Shown: piece after piece, positions 1 to 5,683 of the stretch
How the letters are laid out: each line of letters begins with the position of its first letter
Position numbering within the stretch: the first letter of the stretch is position 1
Origin: Hyphomicrobiaceae bacterium UBA4118
GTDB lineage: Bacteria > Pseudomonadota > Alphaproteobacteria > Rhizobiales > Methyloligellaceae
Direction of reading: 5' to 3'
Length of the DNA: 6,260 nucleotides
NCBI GenBank assembly: GCA_002383105.1
Contig: DFXC01000034.1
Coordinates: 344 to 6,603 of the forward strand
Program-made: the position numbers and the translations under genes
Notes under the pieces: generated by a model
Told to the model about the DNA's origin: nothing
The model's input: the letters and a program-made list of their open reading frames with translations, nothing else
The model's database searches: none

Positions 1-363
1 CGATATTCGGCAAATGGTCCCGTGCCGAAGCAAGGCGACCGCGGGCTCGACCACACGCCGACCTGGGGACGCACCTATTGGGGCGGCGCCATCTTCTGCC
101 TGTTGGCTGACGTCGAGATCCGCAAGCGGACCGGCAACAAGATCGGCTTGCAACAGGCCCTGCGCGGCATTCTCGACGCGGGCGGCAATCACGAGCAGGA
201 CTGGCAAGATTGGCCCGTCGAGCGCATTTTCCGCGTTGCCGACAAGGCGACGGGCGTGACGGTCCTCTCCGAGCTCTATGAGAAGATGCGCGCGAAACCC
301 TATTCGCCCGATCTCGACGCGCTGTGGCGCGACCTTGGGATCTCCGTGCGCGTGGCCAAGTGA
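1..363 (+). CDS. Partial CDS, C-terminal end of a probable M61-like (glycyl aminopeptidase type) protease
   Basis: The reading frame is open from the first base of the window to a TGA at 361-363, so this is the last 120 residues of a longer protein whose start lies to the left. A GTG at 22 could be read as a start, but the frame is coding-like through it to the edge and no ribosome binding site precedes it, so it is probably internal. The visible part contains a Thr-Tyr-Trp-Gly-Gly segment followed by a helix-like stretch with Ala-Asp-Val-Glu-Ile-Arg (near 76-125), then a Trp-Pro-Val-Glu-Arg-Ile segment and a C-terminal Leu-Asp-Ala-Leu-Trp-Arg-Asp-Leu-Gly motif. From memory, this pattern resembles the end of the catalytic region of M61/gluzincin-like peptidases, where a Gly-Gly turn precedes a long helix carrying the hydrophobic LD/AD-x-x-IR element. 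The zinc-binding HExxH motif, which would settle it, is outside the window. It converges with the minus-strand operon. Confidence 0.6.
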   Translation, partial: RYSANGPVPKQGDRGLDHTPTWGRTYWGGAIFCLLADVEIRKRTGNKIGLQQALRGILDAGGNHEQDWQDWPVERIFRVADKATGVTVLSELYEKMRAKPYSPDLDALWRDLGISVRVAK

Positions 364-370
364 CATTCGA

Positions 371-396
371 TGACAGCGCGCCTCTCGCGCCCGTCA
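371..396. terminator. Stem-loop just after the peptidase stop; possible terminator
   Basis: Starting 7 bases after the TGA of the left-hand gene is an interrupted inverted repeat. TGAC (371-374) pairs with GTCA (393-396), and inside it GCGCG (376-380) pairs with CGCGC (386-390) around a CCTCT loop, giving 9 GC-rich pairs with one small internal mismatch. No T-run follows, so it does not meet the classic intrinsic-terminator form. It sits where a terminator for the peptidase gene would be expected and could act as a 3' end-stabilising hairpin instead. Confidence 0.35.
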
Positions 397-524
397 GGCG
401 CGCCATCACAACGGTACCCTCGCTCTAGTCTCTCCGCCATTAAGGCGCCCACACCACGACGGGACGCCTAGCGCGCGACAAGGAGTTGGGTGCGAACACT
501 CTCCGTCGTGAACGTCCGCTTTGG

Positions 525-536
525 GTCAGCGCTGAC
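525..536. repeat. Perfect 12-base palindrome between convergent genes
   Basis: GTCAGCGCTGAC is a perfect 6+6 palindrome with no spacer, lying 15 bases beyond the stop of the alcohol dehydrogenase gene on the minus strand. As RNA it would need to open a few central bases to fold, and it has no T-run on either strand. It could be the core of an operon-end hairpin or a protein-binding dyad, or it may be chance in GC-rich DNA. The rest of the 364-551 gap shows no ORF with convincing coding features. Confidence 0.25.
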
Positions 537-551
537 AAGGAAGGCGAACAT

Positions 552-1724
552 TCAAGCCGCTGCCGCGATGTCACCTGACAGCGCGGCGGCAAAGAGTTTC
601 CGGCTCGCCTCTTTGGTCAGGGGAACGGGGTTTCCGCCGGCAGTCGGATCGACCAGGGACATTTCGACGATCGTCTCCGCCCGGCTATCATCCACTCCCA
701 ATCCACCAAGGTCATGGGGAACTCCGGTTCGCTTGCGAAGATCGAGCACCGCCTTCAGGAAGCCGTCGAACCCGCCGCCGAGCCCCAGAAAACCGGCGAG
801 CCGTACGATCTTCGCCTCGATCGCCGGTCGGTTGAAGACGAGCACATAGGGCATGAAGACGCCATTGGTCATGCCGTGATGGGTGTTGTAGAGCGCGCCG
901 ACCGGATGGGACAGCGCGTGAATGGCGCCGAGGCCCTTCTGGAACGAAGCGGCGCCCATCGCCCCCGCGCTCATCATATGCGCTCTGGCGCCGAGATCGT
1001 TCCCGTTAGCCACCGCCTTCGGCAGGTTCTCGAAAACGAGCCGCATGCCCTCGACGGCAATGCCCTCGGCCATCGGATGGTAGCTCGGAGAGCAATAGGC
1101 CTCGAGGCAATGGGCGAGCGCATCCATTCCGGTGCCGGCGGTGATGAAGGGCGGCATACCGACCGTAAGCTCGGGGTCGCAGATCACCACTCGCGGCATC
1201 ATTTTGGGATGAAAGATCACCTTCTTAGTATGCGTCGCCTCTTGGGTGATGACGCCGGCGCGGCCGACTTCCGATCCCGTCCCAGCCGTGGTCGGTACGG
1301 CGACGACCGGCGCGATCCTATCCGGGTCGGCGCGCGTCCACCAGTCGCCGATATCCTCGAAATCCCAGAGCGGCCGGCTCTGCCCGGCCATGAAGGCAAT
1401 GACCTTGCCGGTATCGAGGCCCGAGCCCCCGCCGAAGGCGACGATCCCGTCATGGCCGCCGGCGCGGAAGGTGGCGATGCCGGCCTCAACGTTCGCGTCC
1501 ACCGGGTTCGGCTGAACCTCGGAGAACAGCGCCACCGGGAGCCCCGCCTCTTTGACGAGGCCGATGGCCCTGGCGGTGATCGCAAGCTTGGCAAGGCCCG
1601 CATCGGTGACCAGCAGCGGGCGCCGAATTCCAGCGGCGCGGCACGCGTCGGCGAGTTCCTTGATACGCCCGGCGCCGAAGTGAATGGCAGTCGGGTAGCT
1701 CCAATTGGCGGTCGGTGTGCTCAT
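552..1724 (-). CDS. Iron-containing (group III) alcohol dehydrogenase
   Basis: A complete 390-residue protein of the Fe-ADH / dehydroquinate-synthase-like superfamily, the usual length for the family. It is a soluble cytoplasmic NAD(P)-dependent enzyme that interconverts an alcohol and its aldehyde. The nucleotide-binding GGGSGLDTGK motif lies at residues 98-107 and PTTAGTGSE at 144-152. The metal site matches FucO-type enzymes: D201 and H205 in GMDALAHCLEAY, H269 in IHALSHPVG and H283 in YNTHHGMTN, with H273 matching the extra active-site histidine. All the expected ligands are present, so the enzyme should be active. The ATG at 1724 is chosen because it starts the recognisable Rossmann region at the normal distance; only a weak AGGA lies just upstream. 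It is the last gene of the four-gene cluster, 27 bases after the aldehyde dehydrogenase stop. The pairing suggests it makes the aldehyde that enzyme consumes. The substrate cannot be read from the sequence; an amino alcohol, or its gamma-glutamyl derivative, is inferred from the permease. Confidence 0.93.
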   Translation of the reverse strand: MSTPTANWSYPTAIHFGAGRIKELADACRAAGIRRPLLVTDAGLAKLAITARAIGLVKEAGLPVALFSEVQPNPVDANVEAGIATFRAGGHDGIVAFGGGSGLDTGKVIAFMAGQSRPLWDFEDIGDWWTRADPDRIAPVVAVPTTAGTGSEVGRAGVITQEATHTKKVIFHPKMMPRVVICDPELTVGMPPFITAGTGMDALAHCLEAYCSPSYHPMAEGIAVEGMRLVFENLPKAVANGNDLGARAHMMSAGAMGAASFQKGLGAIHALSHPVGALYNTHHGMTNGVFMPYVLVFNRPAIEAKIVRLAGFLGLGGGFDGFLKAVLDLRKRTGVPHDLGGLGVDDSRAETIVEMSLVDPTAGGNPVPLTKEASRKLFAAALSGDIAAAA

Positions 1725-1751
1725 GTCCTGATCCGAGTTGAGAAGGGCTTG

Positions 1752-3134
1752 TCAGACGTCGCGGAGGTGAAAACTCTTTGGCTGGGTCAGCGCGTCGAAG
1801 CCGTATTTCGAGAGCGCCGCGCCGCGGCCGGTATCCTTGACGCCGGTCCAGACCAGATGCGGGTCGAGATAATCGCAGCGGTTCATGTAGACGGTGCCGG
1901 TCTCGATTTGCGCGCCGATTTCGGCAGCGCGGTCGGCATCGCGCGTCCAGATCGAGGCCGTCAGTCCGTAGGGGCTGTCGTTCATCAGCGTGACCGCCTC
2001 GTCGTCGTCGTGCACTTTCATGATGCCGACTACCGGACCGAAACTCTCCTCCCGCATCACCTCCATCTGGTGGTTGACATTGGTCAGCACCTCGGGCGCG
2101 AGATAGGGTGAGCCCGGGCGGTTGCCCGGCACCTTCATGTTGATGAGAGCCGTGGCGCCCTTCCGCCGCGCCTCCTCGATTTGGCTCCGCACCGTGTCGG
2201 CGAAGGAGCCGCGCGCCATTGGTCCAAGGGTGGTCGAGGCGTCGAGCGGATTGCCGACCACGTATTTCCGCGTGAGATCGGCGAACCCCGTGACGAAATC
2301 GTCCAGGACGCGCGCATCCACATAGATGCGCTCAACGCCGCAACAGCATTGGCCCGAATTATAGAACGCGCCGTCGACCAAATTCTCGATCGCATGATCG
2401 AGCTTGGCGTCGGCCCTCACATAGGCTGGATCCTTTCCCCCGAGCTCGAGCCCGATCGACGCGAAAGTACCGGCGGCGGCGCGCTCGATGGCACGGCCGC
2501 CCGCCACCGAGCCGGTAAAATTGATGTGGTCGATCCGCCCCGAGCCAATCAGCTTTTCCGTCTGCTGGTGCGACAGCACCAGATTGTGAAAAAGACCCTT
2601 GGGCAGCCCCGCTTGCCGAAACGCCTCGGCCAAACGCTCGCCGACGAGCAGCGTCTGCGCGGCGTGTTTCAGGATGATGGCATTGCCGGCAAGCAGCCCG
2701 GGCACGATGGTGTTGATGGCGGTAAGATAGGGATAGTTCCACGGCGCGATCACCATCACCAGGCCCACGGGCTCGTGCACGATGTAGCGGCGGAAGCCGG
2801 CCTTCTCCGGCGGGTAATAGGGCCGCAGCACCTCCTCGGCCAGCACCGCCATGGCGCGTACGCGTTCCTCGACACCGCCCTTTTCGCCGCCGTAGCGGAC
2901 CGGCCTGCCCATTTGCCAGGCAAGTTCCACCGTCACGTCGTCGTTCATCGCCAGCAGCGCGTCGAGGAAAGCGAGGACGTAGCGCGCGCGCTCGGCCACA
3001 GAGACTGCCCTCCACGCAGGCAACGCGGCGCGGGCCGACGAGACCGCCGCCTCGATGTCGGCGTCGCGCGCGACCGGCCGCTCGGCATAAACCGAGCCGT
3101 CCACAGGGGAGATGATTTTCACACTTTCTGACAT
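1752..3134 (-). CDS. Aldehyde dehydrogenase, NAD(P)-dependent (ALDH superfamily)
   Basis: A complete 460-residue cytoplasmic ALDH that oxidises an aldehyde to its carboxylic acid. Landmarks in order: PWNYP with oxyanion-hole N133 (131-135), cofactor-binding K156, the FTGS nucleotide turn (206-209), catalytic-base E230 in LELGGKDP, catalytic C264 in NSGQCCCG (258-266), and EESFGP (362-367). The catalytic set is intact. The lysine is followed by His-Ala-Ala rather than the common Pro-Ser-Glu, a small family-level deviation. The frame is also open to a TTG at 3176, but the ATG at 3134 is preferred: it begins the normal N-terminus (SESVKIISPVDG) and has GAGGG ten bases upstream. It lies 76 bases after the permease and 27 before the alcohol dehydrogenase. 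Adjacency to that dehydrogenase argues for a two-step alcohol-to-acid oxidation. Relatives include succinate-semialdehyde and gamma-aminobutyraldehyde dehydrogenases; the true substrate is unknown. Confidence 0.94.
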   Translation of the reverse strand: MSESVKIISPVDGSVYAERPVARDADIEAAVSSARAALPAWRAVSVAERARYVLAFLDALLAMNDDVTVELAWQMGRPVRYGGEKGGVEERVRAMAVLAEEVLRPYYPPEKAGFRRYIVHEPVGLVMVIAPWNYPYLTAINTIVPGLLAGNAIILKHAAQTLLVGERLAEAFRQAGLPKGLFHNLVLSHQQTEKLIGSGRIDHINFTGSVAGGRAIERAAAGTFASIGLELGGKDPAYVRADAKLDHAIENLVDGAFYNSGQCCCGVERIYVDARVLDDFVTGFADLTRKYVVGNPLDASTTLGPMARGSFADTVRSQIEEARRKGATALINMKVPGNRPGSPYLAPEVLTNVNHQMEVMREESFGPVVGIMKVHDDDEAVTLMNDSPYGLTASIWTRDADRAAEIGAQIETGTVYMNRCDYLDPHLVWTGVKDTGRGAALSKYGFDALTQPKSFHLRDV

Positions 3135-3144
3135 GGTACCCGGG

Positions 3145-3150
3145 CCCTCA
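3145..3150 (-). promoter_or_regulatory. Ribosome binding site deciding the ALDH start
   Basis: On the minus strand TGAGGG ends ten bases before the ATG at 3134. It is a moderate Shine-Dalgarno match at slightly long spacing. It supports the ATG over the upstream TTG at 3176, which would add 14 residues unlike the family N-terminus and would start inside the intercistronic stem-loop. Confidence 0.5.
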
Positions 3151-3162
3151 ATATCAGTGCCG

Positions 3163-3185
3163 GCCCGTTCGAGCAACGGACGGGC
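3163..3185 (-). other. Intercistronic stem-loop between permease and ALDH genes
   Basis: GCCCGT (3163-3168) and ACGGGC (3180-3185) form a 6-pair stem with an 11-base loop. An alternative overlapping hairpin pairs CCGTT (3165-3169) with AACGG (3175-3179) around CGAGC. The two structures are mutually exclusive. No T-run follows on the minus strand. In a 76-base gap inside a probable operon, this could be an mRNA-stability or processing element that sets different levels for the membrane protein and the enzymes. That role is inferred from position only. Confidence 0.3.
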
Positions 3186-3210
3186 TTTGCCAAGGGTCGC
3201 TATCGCCCCG

Positions 3211-4761
3211 CTACATCGAGGCCGCGCCTTCGCGGTGCTTCACCGCGAAATCCTCCTCGGGCGAATAGACGAGCGTCTTCCGTCCGTGGGCCGCGAAGTA
3301 GAGGATGGCGAGGGCATACCAGATCACCACGCCGATCACGCCGGTGCGGTATACCGGATCGGCGAGCTGGAAGCCGAGGGTCACGAGCGCGATGATCACC
3401 GTCAGCGTCGCCCCGAGCACACCGAACGGGCTATGATACGGCCGCTCGATTTTGGGGAAGCTCCGGCGCAACTTGATGAAGGTGAGCCCTTGCAGGAGAT
3501 ACGAGATCATCGCCCCGAACACCGCCATGTTTAGCAGCACGCCGCCGATGAACGACCCCGCCGCGTCGCCACCCATGGCGAACCACACCACCAGCATCAC
3601 CGCGAGTCCGAGCAAACCGCCGGCCACCAGAGCAATGTTGGGCGTCTTGTGGGTGCCGTGGGTGACCGACAGGAAATGCGGGAAGTAGCCGGCCCGTGAT
3701 AGGGAGTAGATCTGCCGGCCATAGGCGAAGATGATCGCGTGGAAGCTTGCGACCAGCCCGGTAACCGCGATCAGACTTAACATCTTCGCCCAGTTCGAAC
3801 CGAAAATCGCGCGGAAGCCGTCGAGGATCGGCTCGCCCGAGGTGCCAAGTGCGAAGGCGCCGTGCACGGTCGCGGTCACGCCGGCAGCATCGGTCACGTC
3901 CCGTGCGATCGGGATCGCCGGGTTGAAGAGGAGAACGAGGAACCCAAGGGCGATCAGCGTGAACATGCCGAGCATGATACCCTTCGGCATGTCGCGTTTC
4001 GGGTCTGCCGACTCTTCTGCCGCGAGCGGCAGCTGCTCGATGGCAAGGAACAGCCACACCGCAAAGGGGAGCGAGGCTAAGATGCCGTGAACGCCGAACG
4101 GCAGGAAGGGACCGTGGCCGTCGGGCAGCTCCACTGCCGCTCCGGTGGTTGGATCGGCGCCGATATTCATCGCGTATTTGCCGAAGTCGAAGAACGGAAT
4201 CGCACTGACAAAGAAGACGACAAGAATGAGGATCGCGAGCAGGGTCACGATCGCGGTCACCAAGAAGGACAGCTCGACGCCACGGGTGTTGACCCCAACA
4301 AAGATGATGTACCCAAAAATCCACCAGACCGGCTGGAAGGCGGCGGGCGTCTCGAAAATCGCCGTAAGATAGGTGCCGATGAAATACACGATCACCGCCG
4401 GCGTCAGCACATATTCGATGTTCTCGGCAACGCCGGTTATGAAGCCACCCCACGGCCCGAAGGCCGTTCGGGCAAACGAATAGGCGCCGCCTGTGTGCGG
4501 CAGCGCCGGGCTCATCTCGGCGATAGAGTAGGTGAGGCCGAGATACATGATCGTGATGATGATGGTGCCGACGAACATGCCGCCCCAGCCGCCCACGGCG
4601 AAGCCGAGGTTCCAGCCGGAAAAATCCCCCGAGATCACCGCGGCCACGCCAAGCGCCCACAAATAGAAGACGCCGGCGTGGCGTCTGAGCTCACGCTGGT
4701 CGAAATAGTCCTTGGTGGGAACTTGGTAGGAAACCCCGCCTTCGTGCCGCTTCTCGGCCAT
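3211..4761 (-). CDS. APC-superfamily permease, ethanolamine permease type
   Basis: A complete 516-residue integral inner-membrane transporter with about 12 hydrophobic segments, roughly at residues 31-53, 58-80, 101-135, 144-155, 166-188, 226-246, 268-290, 326-350, 384-404, 409-437, 455-475 and 480-500. The AVISGDFSGWNLG stretch (41-53), the GGWGG that follows, and ALPHTGGAYSFAR (86-98) match the ethanolamine permease subfamily of amino acid/polyamine/organocation transporters as I know it. It should import ethanolamine or a similar small amine or amino alcohol by proton- or exchange-coupled transport. Compared with the family, the loop before segment 6 (about residues 200-225) looks somewhat extended. 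The ATG at 4761 is chosen over the GTG at 4785 because AAAGGGGG lies six bases upstream. The gene sits 45 bases after the amidohydrolase gene and 76 before ALDH, and so supplies the substrate for this cluster. Related amino-alcohol or amino-acid specificity cannot be excluded. Confidence 0.88.
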   Translation of the reverse strand: MAEKRHEGGVSYQVPTKDYFDQRELRRHAGVFYLWALGVAAVISGDFSGWNLGFAVGGWGGMFVGTIIITIMYLGLTYSIAEMSPALPHTGGAYSFARTAFGPWGGFITGVAENIEYVLTPAVIVYFIGTYLTAIFETPAAFQPVWWIFGYIIFVGVNTRGVELSFLVTAIVTLLAILILVVFFVSAIPFFDFGKYAMNIGADPTTGAAVELPDGHGPFLPFGVHGILASLPFAVWLFLAIEQLPLAAEESADPKRDMPKGIMLGMFTLIALGFLVLLFNPAIPIARDVTDAAGVTATVHGAFALGTSGEPILDGFRAIFGSNWAKMLSLIAVTGLVASFHAIIFAYGRQIYSLSRAGYFPHFLSVTHGTHKTPNIALVAGGLLGLAVMLVVWFAMGGDAAGSFIGGVLLNMAVFGAMISYLLQGLTFIKLRRSFPKIERPYHSPFGVLGATLTVIIALVTLGFQLADPVYRTGVIGVVIWYALAILYFAAHGRKTLVYSPEEDFAVKHREGAASM

Positions 4762-4767
4762 TTGCGA

Positions 4768-4775
4768 CCCCCTTT
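4768..4775 (-). promoter_or_regulatory. Ribosome binding site deciding the permease start
   Basis: AAAGGGGG on the minus strand lies six bases before the ATG at 4761. This is a good Shine-Dalgarno match at near-ideal spacing. It makes the ATG the likely start and places the upstream GTG (4785) in the leader. Confidence 0.6.
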
Positions 4776-4806
4776 GTGCGCCCACATCCTATTCTAGTTG
4801 GGGGGT

Positions 4807-5580
4807 TCACACCACGGCATGATCAGCTCCGAGCAGCCCCGGCGTCGCTGCAACCAGAATATCGGCCAGCCGATCTGCCCAGTTCCGCTGGCCGATCTCA
4901 TCGTCGATCTCATCGTTGCGAATTTCGATCATGGCCGCAGGAATGCCCCGGGGGCCGGCGTGGCGCGCGACCGTGTAATAGACGTGGTCGGCCGGCGCAT
5001 AGGGCTCGTTGATGCCGACCGCGAGCGCCGGGTCGGCCTTCAGCCCGTTTATGAGGAGATCGGCCAGGCGGCGCTCGTCGTCGAAAACGATTCCCACCTG
5101 CCAGGGGCGGGCCTTGCCGAAATAGACCGGCGTGTAGGAGTGAACCGCGATGAGCGCCGTCGGCAGTTTCGCGGCAAGGCGGCGCGTGAGACACGCGTCG
5201 ATCGCGTCGTGATAGGGCGTGTGGATGCGGTCGAGCCGTCGCGCACGCTCCACCTCGCTCACCGCGCGGTTGGCCTCGACCGGCCGGCCCTCGCTTTCCG
5301 TGACGATCAGACTGCTCACCTCCGGCGCGCGATTGCAGTCGATGACGAGGCGGGAGACATCTGGCCACAAGAGCGGCGCGTCGAGGGTTGCCGACAGATG
5401 CCGCGCCACTGCCAGCGCGCCGGGGTCCCAGGCGATGTGCGTTGCGAGCGCATCGCCTGCAAATCCGAACGACTTATACGCCTCCGGTATGGTGTTTGAG
5501 GCGTGATCGCAGACGATCACGAACGGTCCGGTGCCGTCCGGGTTGGTCGCCATGATCGGGCTGCGATCCGCGTCCGTCAT
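4807..5580 (-). CDS. N-formylglutamate amidohydrolase (FGase) family hydrolase
   Basis: A complete 257-residue soluble protein of the FGase family, which includes HutG-type enzymes that cleave N-formyl-L-glutamate to formate and glutamate. Family blocks are visible in order: VCDHASNTIP (23-32), H48 and WDPGA (51-55), RLVIDCNR (77-84), AVHSYTP (145-151) and a C-terminal IEIRND (218-223). The His, Asp and Glu residues in these blocks are candidates for the metal site, though I cannot assign each ligand. The ATG at 5580 has a G-rich GCGGGGG immediately upstream; an ATG at 5553 is a possible shorter start. It is the first gene of the cluster. No other histidine-utilisation gene (hutU, hutH, hutI) is nearby. 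A role beside an amine permease and alcohol/aldehyde dehydrogenases is therefore more likely hydrolysis of another N-acyl or gamma-glutamyl glutamate amide. That reassignment is inference; the family call is secure. Confidence 0.88.
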   Translation of the reverse strand: MTDADRSPIMATNPDGTGPFVIVCDHASNTIPEAYKSFGFAGDALATHIAWDPGALAVARHLSATLDAPLLWPDVSRLVIDCNRAPEVSSLIVTESEGRPVEANRAVSEVERARRLDRIHTPYHDAIDACLTRRLAAKLPTALIAVHSYTPVYFGKARPWQVGIVFDDERRLADLLINGLKADPALAVGINEPYAPADHVYYTVARHAGPRGIPAAMIEIRNDEIDDEIGQRNWADRLADILVAATPGLLGADHAVV

Positions 5581-5584
5581 CTGC

Positions 5585-5681
5585 CCCCGCTTCCATCCGC
5601 ACCGGACCCGTGAACGGACGTCCTAACATGGTCTGGCAATCCATGCTCGTTCGTCGCGTAAGGGCGACACCTCCTTCGGTG
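5585..5681. other. Intergenic region upstream of the operon; no clear promoter
   Basis: About 100 bases separate the right-hand gene from the amidohydrolase start on the same strand. If the operon has its own promoter it should lie here. I looked on the minus strand for -35/-10 pairs: a TTGCCA-like hexamer is present near 5634-5639, but no acceptable -10 lies at 16-18 bases. The operon could instead be read through from the right-hand gene, or use an alternative sigma factor or an activator-dependent promoter that I cannot recognise. Confidence 0.3.
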
Positions 5682-5683
5682 TC
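5666..5683 (-). other. Stem-loop overlapping the stop codon of the right-hand gene, with a Shine-Dalgarno-like loop
   Basis: GACACC and GGTGTC form a perfect 6-pair stem around a 6-base loop, and the first bases of the stem are the last two of the TGA stop (5682-5684). On the minus strand the loop and 3' arm read GAAGGAGGTG, a near-perfect complement of the 16S rRNA 3' end. No start codon lies at a usable distance after it, and no T-run follows. It may be a weak 3'-end hairpin; the Shine-Dalgarno match may be coincidental. Confidence 0.35.

Noticed and set aside
490..849. Plus-strand ORF starting GTG at 490 with an AAGGAG a few bases upstream
   Set aside because: Most of it is antisense to the 3' end of the ADH gene, and its sequence is low-complexity Ser/Ala/Arg with no recognisable family.
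714..2111. Long plus-strand ORF of 465 codons antisense to the ADH and ALDH genes
   Set aside because: It overlaps two genes with intact catalytic motifs, shows no recognisable domain, and long antisense ORFs are expected in GC-rich codon-biased genes.
2181..3131. Plus-strand ORF of 316 codons antisense to ALDH
   Set aside because: The composition is Arg/His/Asp-rich without domain features, it lies wholly within the ALDH gene, and it is a frame shadow.
3135..3147. Overlapping KpnI, SmaI and ApaI recognition sites (GGTACCCGGGCCC) directly before the ALDH ATG, resembling a cloning polylinker
   Set aside because: Flanking sequence on both sides is continuous genomic-type coding and intergenic DNA with no vector sequence, and such overlaps are plausible by chance in GC-rich DNA.
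3431..4660. 409-codon minus-strand ORF inside the permease gene in another frame
   Set aside because: Its product is Arg-rich with no domains, while the permease frame has clear membrane segments and family motifs.
4762..4806. TAGAAT in the amidohydrolase-permease gap as a possible internal promoter -10
   Set aside because: No acceptable -35 hexamer lies 16-18 bases upstream, and the short gap fits co-transcription.
5577..5644. Minus-strand ATG at 5644 opening a small ORF that runs into the amidohydrolase gene out of frame
   Set aside because: The Shine-Dalgarno-like sequence is too far away (about 27 bases), and the ORF has no features beyond overlap with a real gene.
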